DNA from: a virus
DNA: 35,307 bases
Virus record (IMG/VR): IMGVR_UViG_3300042545_001295
Span: 1 to 35,307 of that record
Reading direction: 5' to 3' (one strand)
Below are positions 16,370-22,455 of the stretch, piece by piece (the stretch's first letter is position 1; each line of letters starts with the position of its first letter). Below the pieces are notes generated by a model that was not told where the DNA came from, ran no database searches, and saw only the letters and a program-made list of their open reading frames with translations. Position numbers and translations under genes: made by a program.

Positions 16370-16653
16370 TGAAAATCACACCAGAAGAAATCAACAACAT
16401 CATCAAAGATTTTGTATCAGACTATGAATGTTTGCATCCTTTGACAGAATTGGTGGAGTATGATGATACTTGTTATTTGTCAATTCATCATTGCAAATTA
16501 AATTCTGATAAAAAAATCAACGCACATATTCTTGAAGAAAGAATTAAAAATCTTGTACAAGTATATGGTGAGTGTGATTTGATTAAAGAAACATCTGGAA
16601 ACACATCCAACACGATATTTGATGTTTATAAATTAATACCCAATGGCTATTAA
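16369..16653 (+). CDS. hypothetical protein, 94 aa
   Basis: An acidic protein coupled to the upstream gene (start inside TAATG) and overlapping the next gene by 11 nt. No domain is recognised. Confidence 0.68.
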   Translation: MKITPEEINNIIKDFVSDYECLHPLTELVEYDDTCYLSIHHCKLNSDKKINAHILEERIKNLVQVYGECDLIKETSGNTSNTIFDVYKLIPNGY

Positions 16654-17050
16654 TTTCAAAAGATTAGAAGAAATTACAAGAGCATTAAAACCTACAAAAC
16701 AAACTGGTAAGTGTTTTCACACCACGTTTGCTTTTAAAGGAAATAAAATGCTTGCCATTGGATATAATAATTACAATAAGCTTCATCCTCATCATAAATT
16801 TGGTGTGTATGAACCAACAAAAGATCTTAATTCAAATTATACAGCAGGTATCCATTCTGAAATTTCCTGTTTAATTAAATTAGGAGTTGAAGATTGTAGT
16901 GATATAACATTTGTTAATGTTAGAATCGACAACAATGATAAACCAGCAATTTCAAAACCTTGTGCAAATTGTGAATGCATCCTTGAACAAGTTGGAAATA
17001 GAAAAGTTTGGTTTTTTGATGGAGACTTTTATGTCTATAAAGGAAAATAA
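16643..17050 (+). CDS. zinc-dependent deaminase-fold protein, 135 aa
   Basis: The cytidine/deoxycytidylate deaminase signature is visible: HSEISCLIKLG (about residue 70, HxE) and PCANCECILEQVG (about residue 109, PCxxC). The His and two Cys bind zinc and the Glu is catalytic. A dCMP or nucleoside deaminase, feeding dUMP to ThyX, fits the gene set. It lacks the usual longer substrate loops, so a tRNA or base deaminase is also possible. Confidence 0.72.
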   Translation: MAINFKRLEEITRALKPTKQTGKCFHTTFAFKGNKMLAIGYNNYNKLHPHHKFGVYEPTKDLNSNYTAGIHSEISCLIKLGVEDCSDITFVNVRIDNNDKPAISKPCANCECILEQVGNRKVWFFDGDFYVYKGK

Positions 17051-17052
17051 CC

Positions 17053-17205
17053 ATGGACGCTGTTACATTTTATTTAAAAGCTATGTGTGTCATTCACACA
17101 ATCGGTTTGTTTTATTCTTTGTATCATAAAAAAATGGATGAGACTTTATGGGGATTCTTTTTTTTAATTTGGCCTTTGTATTTATTATGGAAAGACAAAA
17201 TTTAA
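17053..17205 (+). CDS. small membrane protein, 50 aa
   Basis: Two hydrophobic segments (about residues 10-24 and 33-46, LWGFFFLIWPLYLLW) around a basic loop YHKKMDE. It starts 2 nt after the deaminase-like gene. No function can be assigned. Confidence 0.6.
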   Translation: MDAVTFYLKAMCVIHTIGLFYSLYHKKMDETLWGFFFLIWPLYLLWKDKI

Positions 17206-17206
17206 T

Positions 17207-17234
17207 TTGACATGTAAGATAAATATGTTATGAT
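17207..17234 (+). promoter_or_regulatory. sigma70-type promoter of the stable-RNA cluster
   Basis: TTGACA (17207-17212), 16-nt spacer, TATGAT (17229-17234). It lies about 95 nt before tRNA-Glu. The leader contains an 8-bp hairpin (TTGATTCG/CGAATCAA, 17272-17291), perhaps a processing or antitermination signal. Confidence 0.6.
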
Positions 17235-17330
17235 TCTTGCATCACTTCAATCGAATCGATTGTCTTGATGGTTGATTCGAAAGCGAATCAATAATCAAAG
17301 TTCTTTGACAGAAAAAATTTAAGTTTTATA

Positions 17331-17405
17331 GCTTGCATCGTCTAACGGTTAGGACTTACGGTTTTCATCCGTACAATTGGAGTTCGATTCTCCATGCAAG
17401 TACCA
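17331..17405 (+). tRNA. tRNA-Glu (UUC)
   Basis: A full cloverleaf with acceptor GCTTGCA/TGCAAGT, anticodon stem TACGG/CCGTA and loop TTTTCAT giving anticodon TTC. The T-loop is TTCGATT and CCA is encoded. It is the first gene of the RNA cluster. Confidence 0.93.
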
Positions 17406-17408
17406 ATT

Positions 17409-17520
17409 TGCCGCTATTAAGGTTAAAGGGCTTCATGCCCTGTACTATAATATAAATGACTTGCAGAACTGCGTATGCGGGTGAGTAAGGAATATATTAT
17501 AGTCGCCTTTCTAGTCGGCA
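17409..17520 (+). ncRNA. unidentified 112-nt structured RNA between tRNA-Glu and tRNA-fMet
   Basis: No open frame is visible. Pairing found by eye: TGCCG/CGGCA closing stem, CTA/TAG, AAGG/CCTT, a hairpin AGGGC-TTCAT-GCCCT, and an 11-bp perfect helix ACTATAATATA (17444-17454) with TATATTATAGT (17493-17503) that encloses a small GCA/TGC hairpin and a purine-rich loop. It is not a cloverleaf (the hairpin loop is 5 nt and there is no T-arm). Its position in a tRNA transcript suggests it is processed out as a stable RNA. No known family is recognised. Confidence 0.6.
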
Positions 17521-17530
17521 TAATTTCAAT

Positions 17531-17610
17531 CGCGGGGCAGTCAGTAGTGGTGCTGAACTAGTCTCATAAGCTAGGCTTCGGTGTGGGTTCGACTCTCACC
17601 CCCGCAACCA
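17531..17610 (+). tRNA. initiator-like tRNA-Met (CAU)
   Basis: The acceptor is CGCGGGG/CCCCGCA, so position 1-72 is a C-A mismatch. With G2-C71, C3-G70 and G4-C69 this is the formylation signature of bacterial initiator tRNA, identical to E. coli tRNA-fMet at both ends (CCCCCGCAACCA). The anticodon loop is CTCATAA. However, the anticodon stem is CTAGT/GCTAG, lacking the three G-C pairs typical of initiators, and the D stem has T11-A24. CCA is encoded. The reading as initiator is strong for the acceptor and mixed for the rest. Confidence 0.88.
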
Positions 17611-17618
17611 ATTTTATC

Positions 17619-18217
17619 GGGCGCGTTCTGGTTTCGACTGTATTGATAAGCATTCAACTAGCATGTAGAGGTTGATCAGTTGGCCTCTTAAAAAGCTGAT
17701 CAAAAAAACATAAACGGCAACAGAATTGTTAACGCTGTGCGTGGTATTGCTAATCGCGTTTTCGCCCCACAAGGCGAACTTGCTTTAGCTGCCTAAGCAA
17801 ATACGCCAAGAGATAAACCTGCTCTGCTCTTGGATACAAAACAGGTAATAAAACAGTATGTATTCTGTCTAATACATTGGTGGAGGATGGCAGAGAAATC
17901 GGTCGTCCCTAACAGGAAAGTCTCACCTTAACGAGACAATATAAGCATGTTTGAAGGTTAATGTAAGTTGATAGAGGACAGGAGTTCAACTTAATGAGGG
18001 TCTGCTATTTGGAAACGAATAGTTAGTAAGGTGTAAATTCGGTGAACGGTCTGGAATAATATCCGTCCCAATGCCGAGCCAAGCTCAGATAATGAGAAGG
18101 TGTAGAGACTATAATCACCTACCTAAAGTAAAAATACTAAGGTAAAGGCATAGTCCAGCGCACAAACAGAGAAATCTGGTGGTGAAAACCATAGTGTGAT
18201 GCTCCTCGCGTCCACCA
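17619..18217 (+). ncRNA. ssrA: tmRNA (ssrA), interrupted by a group I intron
   Basis: tmRNA rescues stalled ribosomes and tags nascent peptides for proteolysis. The ends pair as GGGCGCG/CGCGTCC followed by ACCA, and the 5' end has the hallmark TTCTGGTTTCGACTG. The tag frame runs from GGC 17716 to TAA 17794, 26 codons beginning GNRIVNAV and ending ELALAA, the protease-recognised terminus. The T-stem AGGAG/CTCCT and the loop TTCAACT are split from the 3' strand by an intron (17992-18201). The spliced RNA would be 389 nt. The resume codon GGC is inferred from spacing. Confidence 0.9.
17992..18201 (+). other. group I intron in the T-loop of tmRNA (210 nt, ORF-less)
   Basis: The intron follows T17991 (5' exon ...AACT pairs with a GGGT guide near 17998-18001, giving the U-G splice-site pair) and ends with G18201. 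The core has CCAATGCCGAGCCAAGCTC, GTGTAGAGACTATAATC and GCATAGTCCA, which match the P3-P8 core of bacterial tRNA group I (IC3-type) introns as I know them. It splices precisely to restore the T-loop and T-stem. It contains no reading frame. Confidence 0.85.
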
Positions 18218-18264
18218 ATTTCAAAAAAATAACAGTGGATATGCTAAAAAATAGTGGATATGAT

Positions 18265-18270
18265 TAAATA
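18265..18270 (+). promoter_or_regulatory. TAAATA late-promoter-like box upstream of 18276
   Basis: TAAATA, 5 nt (ACTAT), ATG of the HNH gene. Confidence 0.55.
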
Positions 18271-18275
18271 ACTAT

Positions 18276-18857
18276 ATGAAAATATCATTCGTAGGAAAAA
18301 AAATCAACCAATTAACTATTTTAGAGCACGTTTCATATCGCAGAGTTAAAGTTAAATGTGATTGCGGTAAAGAAAAAGAATGTGATTTTTATGATTTAAA
18401 AAGAAATAAAATTAAAAGTTGCGGATGTGCAAAAAATACACCAGAACTTAGAGAGTTAGCTAGAAAAAGAGCATATAAATTAATAGAGATTGGCTCATTC
18501 AATAGAGGTGGCGATTTACATTCAAAAGAATTTAGAGATTTTAAATATATTTTTAAGTGTATAAAAAATAAAAATAGAAAATCTTCAAATATCACCTTGG
18601 AAGATTTAAAAGATTGTTGGGATAAGCAACATGGTAAATGTGCATATACCAATACACTTTTGATATTACCAACACATAAAAATCATAAACTTGAAGTTCC
18701 AAATTGGAGAGTAGCATCAGTAGATAGAATAGATTCTAATCTAGGATATATTAAAGACAATATTCAATTTGTCAGTAGAACTATAAATTATGCAAAACAT
18801 ACAATGAAACATGACGATATGATCAATTTTATAAATTTTATAAAAAATATTGGGTAG
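18276..18857 (+). CDS. HNH homing-type endonuclease, 193 aa
   Basis: The N-terminal half has a CDCGKEKE...SCGC zinc-binding cluster (about residues 29-51), common in phage HNH proteins. The C-terminal half has GKCAYTN and VASVDRIDSNLGYIKDNIQFVSRTIN (about 145-170), the HNH-type catalytic region. It sits between tmRNA and tRNA-Tyr, and its last codon and stop (GGG TAG) are the first bases of the tRNA. Likely a free-standing mobile endonuclease, possibly cutting tmRNA or tRNA loci in related phages. Confidence 0.82.
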   Translation: MKISFVGKKINQLTILEHVSYRRVKVKCDCGKEKECDFYDLKRNKIKSCGCAKNTPELRELARKRAYKLIEIGSFNRGGDLHSKEFRDFKYIFKCIKNKNRKSSNITLEDLKDCWDKQHGKCAYTNTLLILPTHKNHKLEVPNWRVASVDRIDSNLGYIKDNIQFVSRTINYAKHTMKHDDMINFINFIKNIG

Positions 18858-18937
18858 ATGCCCGAGTGGCTAAAGGGGGCAGACTGTAAATCTGCTGGCT
18901 TGCGCCTACGCTGGTTCGAATCCAGCTCTGCCCACCA
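18852..18937 (+). tRNA. tRNA-Tyr (GUA)
   Basis: A class II cloverleaf with acceptor GGGTAGA/TCTGCCC, anticodon loop CTGTAAA (anticodon GTA) and a long variable arm. The T-loop is TTCGAAT and CCA is encoded. It overlaps the 3' end of the HNH gene by 6 nt. Confidence 0.93.
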
Positions 18938-18943
18938 TATTAT

Positions 18944-19043
18944 CAATGTATAGTGTAGTGGTAGCACACCCCAAGCAAAGGGCTTCTTATCCGATAGGAT
19001 AGGCAGTAATGCCGTGGCGATGGTTCGATTCCATCTACATTGT
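18944..19043 (+). tRNA. atypical tRNA-like element, possibly tRNA-Cys (GCA)
   Basis: It has a good acceptor (CAATGTA/TACATTG), D-arm (GTGT/GCAC) and T-arm (GATGG-TTCGATT-CCATC). The anticodon arm is imperfect: ACCCC/GGGCT contains a C-C mismatch, and loop AAGCAAA would read GCA but has A instead of the universal U33. A 34-nt variable region forms two small hairpins (TATCC-GATA-GGATA and GGCA-GTAA-TGCC). No CCA is encoded. It may be a pseudo-tRNA, an unusual tRNA, or a tRNA-derived RNA with another job. Confidence 0.5.
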
Positions 19044-19052
19044 CTATTTTTC

Positions 19053-19127
19053 GCGGGATTCGTATATCGGCTAATATGTGAGTTTTCCAAACTTGAGAGA
19101 TCAGTTCGACTCTGATATCCCGCACCA
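19053..19127 (+). tRNA. tRNA-Gly (UCC)
   Basis: Acceptor GCGGGAT/ATCCCGC, anticodon loop TTTCCAA (anticodon TCC), T-arm ATCAG-TTCGACT-CTGAT, encoded CCA. The anticodon stem has two G-T pairs. Confidence 0.9.
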
Positions 19128-19133
19128 ATCTAA

Positions 19134-19139
19134 TAAATA
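19134..19139 (+). promoter_or_regulatory. TAAATA late-promoter-like box upstream of 19145
   Basis: TAAATA, 5 nt (TAATA), ATG of the ParB-like gene. Confidence 0.55.
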
Positions 19140-19144
19140 TAATA

Positions 19145-19567
19145 ATGAAGCACAGAGATCAAATTTTACTTAGTGAAGCATACAGTAAAATTATAGAAAG
19201 CATGCATGGTGATAACTGGCAAGAGACTAGCTGGGAAGATACAACAAATGACGGTAAATTAGTTAAAGTAACTATTAGTGATTTGTTTGCTTTTTCTAAG
19301 GATATGCCTATATCAGAAATAAATGTTGATAGTCTCAAGCCTTTAGCTCTTCACCAAACTAAAACTGATCCCGAAACATTAGCTAATATTCAAAAAGCTA
19401 ATCTTGACTATCCAATTTTAATTTTAAATAAAAACAACGGAAAGCAGTCAATTTTAGATGGGCATCACAGACTTCAAAAAGCAATTACAAATAAAATACC
19501 TAAAATAAAAGCTAAAGTTTTAAATATTTCTGACATGCCAGAAGATTGGCAGTGGCTGTTTTCATAA
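19145..19567 (+). CDS. ParB/sulfiredoxin-fold protein, 140 aa
   Basis: The C-terminal half has YPILILNKNNGKQSILDGHHRLQKAI (about residues 91-116). The DGHHR segment is the nucleotide-binding motif of ParB-like/Srx-fold domains. The N-terminus MKHRDQILLSEAYSKI is of a type I associate with late phage proteins. No separate DNA-binding domain is present. Role unknown; it lies inside the RNA cluster behind a TAAATA box. Confidence 0.7.
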   Translation: MKHRDQILLSEAYSKIIESMHGDNWQETSWEDTTNDGKLVKVTISDLFAFSKDMPISEINVDSLKPLALHQTKTDPETLANIQKANLDYPILILNKNNGKQSILDGHHRLQKAITNKIPKIKAKVLNISDMPEDWQWLFS

Positions 19568-20341
19568 AACAGTTAATAATTTTCAATGGGGCAGAGTTTA
19601 GCGACTTTATTCTCCTCATACCCTCTACGCTTGATGGATGCATACTAAACAGCGCATGGTTTAACAATGACATGAGAATACCCCACCATTTTTCCCTGCC
19701 ATTGTAGGCGATGATCCTACAATGAGCATTGAGGCTAAGAGCGGGTTAGCAACCCGATGACGCTAAATGTAATCCGACACACATTAAAGTAGGCTTGGAG
19801 TCGCTACCAAGATGAAATAGTCACTGTGTTTCTTCAAATTGATCAAAGCTTCACTTGGTTAATTATTCGGTAGTGGGGAAAACACTTTGCGAGAGGGATC
19901 ATACGGAGATCGCTAGGCCCATAGTCTAGAGTGGAGGTTAAAATCCTTCCCCTCGCAATTCGTATTCATACGCGATAAAGTATGACGTTGCTAGGAGCGG
20001 TTCCCTAGATAGTCACAGCCCTTGATGAGTCGTAGGCCGAAATGCTATGGGCAAATCATTTTCTATGTTTTTTCTATTGTGGTCTTTATCGCCCGAAGTA
20101 TGTTGGGAAAGCAGATTGGAAATCTCCGACGAGCCTCTACTAGCAGAAAAGTGACAGAAGGATAAACGAGTGGTGTCTTTAAGACCAAAGCTTCTTCAGC
20201 AATAGAAAGCTTTTATAAAAAATATAAACGTTTTGTTAAACTCAACAAAGCGTAAATGTTGTTGTGGTAGCTCCCAACTGATTTGGAATAAGCAGGAGGA
20301 TGTCCAAAAAGAATGATGATAAACCCTGCACATTTTTTAAT
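19568..20341 (+). ncRNA. large gene-free, highly structured RNA candidate (GOLLD/ROOL-like?)
   Basis: About 770 nt without a credible reading frame, flanked by tRNAs. Strong pairings seen: CATTGTAGG/CCTACAATG hairpin (19700-19724), CGGGTT/AACCCG (19742-19756), GCGATAAAG (19972-19980) with CTTTATCGC (20084-20092), and a 10-bp hairpin at 20228-20253. Near the 5' end, GGGG...CCCCACCA (19588-19688) contains crossing pairs GTTTAG/CTAAAC and TATTCTC/GAGAATA. A tRNA-like element is embedded (19889-19957). Large ornate RNAs of the GOLLD and ROOL classes are known to sit next to phage tRNAs. Membership here is a hypothesis that needs a covariance search. Confidence 0.55.
19889..19957 (+). tRNA. degenerate tRNA-like element (CAU) inside the structured region
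   Basis: A cloverleaf can be drawn: acceptor GCGAGAG/CCCTCGC with one A-C mismatch, D-arm GATC/GATC, anticodon arm CTAGG-CCCATAG-TCTAG and T-arm GGAGG-TTAAAAT-CCTTC. It has C at position 33 and A instead of C56 and encodes no CCA, so it is unlikely to work in translation. It may be a pseudo-tRNA or a tRNA-like fold of the large RNA. Confidence 0.4.
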
Positions 20342-20611
20342 TCCGACTTAGCTCAGAGGCAGAGCGGGTGACTGTCATAATGGCAGCTTAAAGTAGAAAT
20401 ACTTTATGAAAAACCAATCAAATTCGGGGAACGCTTTAAAATGCCAATCCCGAGCGAAGCCTCGAAAGAGGAACGTGTAGAGACTTGACGGTTGGTATCT
20501 TACAAGTAATGTTGAAGATAATGAGAAAGTCCAGACTACAAACTGAGAAGGTAGCGAAAGCTATAGTAGTAGGTAATCACTAGGTCCGTGGTTCGAAACC
20601 ACGAGTCGGAG
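20342..20611 (+). tRNA. tRNA-Asn (GUU), interrupted by a group I intron
   Basis: Exons 20342-20375 and 20574-20611 fold as acceptor TCCGACT/AGTCGGA, D-arm GCTC/GAGC, anticodon stem GGTGA/TCACT and loop CTGT|TAA, giving GTT with the intron between positions 35 and 36. The T-arm is CGTGG-TTCGAAA-CCACG. The discriminator is G73, as in tRNA-Asn. No CCA is encoded and a T8 run follows. Confidence 0.88.
20376..20573 (+). other. group I intron in tRNA-Asn (198 nt, ORF-less)
   Basis: The 5' exon CTGT pairs with a GCAG guide (20383-20386), placing the U-G pair at the splice site; the intron ends in G20573. The core has CCAATCCCGAGCGAAGCC, CGTGTAGAGACTTGACGG and GAAAGTCCAGACTACAAAC, closely matching the conserved segments of cyanobacterial tRNA-Leu-type group I introns. 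No reading frame. Confidence 0.88.
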
Positions 20612-20636
20612 CTTTTTTTTATTAATTTGGGATAAT

Positions 20637-20708
20637 TCTTCCTAAGCATAGACGGCGATGTACAGGATTTGTAACCCTGATAGGTGAGTTCAAGTCTCAC
20701 AGGGAGAT
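20637..20708 (+). tRNA. tRNA-Thr (UGU)
   Basis: Acceptor TCTTCCT/AGGGAGA, D-arm GCAT/ATGT, anticodon loop TTTGTAA (anticodon TGT) and T-arm GTGAG-TTCAAGT-CTCAC. The anticodon stem has one A-C mismatch next to the loop. U73, no encoded CCA. Its 3' half overlaps the stop of the antisense HNH gene. Confidence 0.8.
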
Positions 20709-21409
20709 TTCCTATTTCTTTTCGAGTTTTTATTTAACGCTCTGAAATTATGAGTTAAAGAATGACAATTTGGGCATATAATTTCTAGATTTTCTTCTTT
20801 GCAATTTTCTGCATTTCCATCAATATGATTGACTTCTAATGGAATATTACCAGTTATTGGATTTCTTTCATTCCAATCACATTTATGACATTTATAATTA
20901 TACTTTTCTAAAAGATATTGTCTTACAAAATTTTTAATTTGTTTTGTTTTGCCAGTATATCCTAATTTATTTCCACATTTCCACTCTTTAATATTGTTTT
21001 CTCTTAAAAGATTATGTTGACAAGAAATATTGCAATATTTTTTAACACATGAATTTCCACAATATAAACAAAAAATTTGTTTTTTTAGTACTCTTATTCT
21101 TTTATTGTATTTTTCATTTCTATAATTATCAAAATTAGTTCGTTTTGGATATAATGCATTATTGACTTTTGCGGCACAAGAAGATGAACAATATAAAATT
21201 CCAAATGCTAAAATATCTTTATTACAATTTTTACATTTTTTGATTTCTGGTATTTTTTTAAAATCTTTGAATTTTAAACCACACTTGTTTAATCTTATTT
21301 TTATTGATTTTGGTGTTCTATTTAAAATGTTTGCAATCTCACAATATGACATTCCAGATTTTAAAAGATCTACTGCTCTTTCACATTCTTCAATTTCCCA
21401 TCTAGGCAT
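20690..21409 (-). CDS. HNH endonuclease with N-terminal HTH and zinc clusters, 239 aa
   Basis: Domains in order: a helix-turn-helix (ECERAVDLLKSGMSYCEIANILNRTPKSIKIRL), two or three CxxC zinc clusters (CKNCNKD...CSSSC; CLYCGN...CNISC), then the HNH nuclease LEVNHIDGNAENCKEENLEIICPNCHSLTHNF. I start at 21409 because a TAAATA box lies 5 nt upstream on this strand. The last codons and the TGA stop lie in the T-arm and acceptor of tRNA-Thr, read antisense. A mobile endonuclease fixed to a tRNA end. Confidence 0.85.
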   Translation of the reverse strand: MPRWEIEECERAVDLLKSGMSYCEIANILNRTPKSIKIRLNKCGLKFKDFKKIPEIKKCKNCNKDILAFGILYCSSSCAAKVNNALYPKRTNFDNYRNEKYNKRIRVLKKQIFCLYCGNSCVKKYCNISCQHNLLRENNIKEWKCGNKLGYTGKTKQIKNFVRQYLLEKYNYKCHKCDWNERNPITGNIPLEVNHIDGNAENCKEENLEIICPNCHSLTHNFRALNKNSKRNRKSPCET

Positions 21410-21414
21410 ATTAT

Positions 21415-21420
21415 TATTTA
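21415..21420 (-). promoter_or_regulatory. TAAATA late-promoter-like box of the antisense HNH gene
   Basis: On the - strand TAAATA, 5 nt (ATAAT), ATG 21409. Confidence 0.55.
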
Positions 21421-21471
21421 ACATACTTTTGAGTTTTTTTCCAGATTCGAACAAAAAAATATTTCCGCACC

Positions 21472-21495
21472 GTGAGTTCGAATCTCACCTTCAGC
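21472..21495 (+). pseudogene. tRNA 3'-half remnant (T-arm and acceptor strand)
   Basis: GTGAG-TTCGAAT-CTCAC is a perfect T-arm followed by CTTCAGC, an acceptor 3' strand with no matching 5' half nearby. The T-arm is almost the same as that of tRNA-Thr at 20684-20700, which sits at the other end of the HNH gene. It may be the displaced 3' end of a tRNA split by the endonuclease element. Confidence 0.55.
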
Positions 21496-21515
21496 TTTTT
21501 AATTCACAAAAACAT

Positions 21516-21543
21516 TTGCATATTAAAACTTTAATGATATAAT
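21516..21543 (+). promoter_or_regulatory. sigma70-like promoter of the 41-aa basic protein
   Basis: TTGCAT (21516-21521), 16-nt spacer, TATAAT (21538-21543), 6 nt, ATG 21550. Same short -10 to ATG spacing as at rIIB. Confidence 0.5.
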
Positions 21544-21549
21544 AACTTT

Positions 21550-21675
21550 ATGAAAACTAAAACAACAAAGAAAGACAACAGAATTAAGAGAAAAGGAATT
21601 CATGCCAAAACGAAATCTTCTCGTTTGAAGAATTCAAAAAATTACAAGAAAAAATATGCCAAGCAAGGGAGGTGA
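21550..21675 (+). CDS. very basic small protein, 41 aa
   Basis: About half of its residues are Lys or Arg (KTKTTKKDNRIKRKG...SKNYKKKYAKQGR). It ends in a KxYxKQGR pattern that I recall from other phage small basic proteins, without a function. It looks like a nucleic-acid or ribosome binder. The separate promoter and the context in the RNA region fit a translation-related role, but this is inference. Confidence 0.65.
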   Translation: MKTKTTKKDNRIKRKGIHAKTKSSRLKNSKNYKKKYAKQGR

Positions 21676-21683
21676 TTGTTATC

Positions 21684-21704
21684 AAATAAAAACTAGATTA
21701 TAAC
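21684..21704 (+). promoter_or_regulatory. A6CTA promoter-like box upstream of 21711
   Basis: AAATAAAAACTA, GAT, TATAAC, 6 nt, ATG 21711. It is flanked by an inverted repeat GATTGTTAT/ATAACAATC. Confidence 0.65.
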
Positions 21705-21710
21705 AATCAG

Positions 21711-21773
21711 ATGTTTAAAATAAACAACCTCTATATTATTTTTTATATTTTTGTGCTAAATAATATAGCATGA
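21711..21773 (+). CDS. 20-aa hydrophobic peptide, possibly a truncated gene
   Basis: ATG 6 nt after a promoter box opens a 20-codon frame (MFKINNLYIIFYIFVLNNIA). It stops at TGA overlapping the ATG of the GIY-YIG gene. It could be a tiny membrane peptide, a leader, or the first codons of a gene replaced when the endonuclease inserted. Confidence 0.35.
   Translation: MFKINNLYIIFYIFVLNNIA
21757..21762 (+). promoter_or_regulatory. TAAATA late-promoter-like box of the GIY-YIG gene
   Basis: TAAATA, 7 nt (ATATAGC), ATG 21770. Confidence 0.5.
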
Positions 21774-22447
21774 TTGTATATATGGTTACTAATAAAATTA
21801 ATGGAAAACAGTATATAGGATATACTACAAAAACTTTAGAAGAAAGAAAGAAAGCGCATTTATGTAAAGCAAATTCACCTTCTAATAAACATTATTTTTA
21901 TCTTTTTAAACAAGCAATACGTAAGTATGGTATTGATAACTTTGATTGGGAAGTTTTAGAAACTTGTAATTCAATTAAAGAGTGTTGCGATAAAGAAATT
22001 TATTATATAAATAACCACAATACTATTTCTCCTAATGGTTATAATCTAACAGAGGGTGGTAATGGTGGTATACCATCAGAAGAAACTAAATTAAAAATAT
22101 CAAAATCTTTAAAAACATATTGGCATAATAATAAAAATTTAAATAACATGGTAAAAGCTACAACAGAAAATAGGAGTGCTTGGGCTAAAAAAAGTTGGCA
22201 GATAAAAAAACAAAAAGGATATGTCAGACCATCTTATACACACAAAGAAGATTCTAAAAATAAAATGAGTTTAACAAAAAACGAACTCAATAAAATTAAA
22301 TGGTTTAATGTGTATACTTTAGAAACATTGGAATTATCTTTGACAGATATGTCTAAAAAAACAGGATTATCTATAGGTGCATTCAATCATTTAAAACAAG
22401 GAAGACAACTACAGACTAAATGTGGTTGGAAACTAATAAAAAACTAA
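21770..22447 (+). CDS. GIY-YIG homing endonuclease with NUMOD-type DNA-binding segments, 225 aa
   Basis: The N-terminal GIY-YIG domain reads VYMVTNKINGKQYIGYTT with the catalytic Arg in LEERKKAH and Glu in KEIYYI. NUMOD3-like repeats follow (SEETKLKISKSLK), and a C-terminal NUMOD1/IENR1-like helix segment (ELSLTDMSKKTGLSIGAFNHLKQGR). This is the domain order of phage homing endonucleases such as I-TevI relatives. The last codons, including the stop, are formed by the next A6CTA box, so the insertion preserved the downstream promoter. Confidence 0.9.
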   Translation: MIVYMVTNKINGKQYIGYTTKTLEERKKAHLCKANSPSNKHYFYLFKQAIRKYGIDNFDWEVLETCNSIKECCDKEIYYINNHNTISPNGYNLTEGGNGGIPSEETKLKISKSLKTYWHNNKNLNNMVKATTENRSAWAKKSWQIKKQKGYVRPSYTHKEDSKNKMSLTKNELNKIKWFNVYTLETLELSLTDMSKKTGLSIGAFNHLKQGRQLQTKCGWKLIKN

Positions 22448-22455
22448 GATATTAT
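22434..22455 (+). promoter_or_regulatory. A6CTA promoter-like box upstream of 22462
   Basis: TAATAAAAAACTA, AGA, TATTAT, 6 nt, ATG. It encodes the C-terminus (LIKN-stop) of the GIY-YIG protein at the same time. Confidence 0.75.

Noticed and set aside
17305-17332. TTGACA near tRNA-Glu as a second promoter
   Set aside because: A -10 at normal spacing would fall on the first bases of the tRNA.
20019-20050. Hammerhead-ribozyme-like TTGATGA...GAAA
   Set aside because: The first core base is U instead of C, stem II pairs poorly and no cleavable strand with stems I and III was found. Better explained as part of the larger RNA fold.
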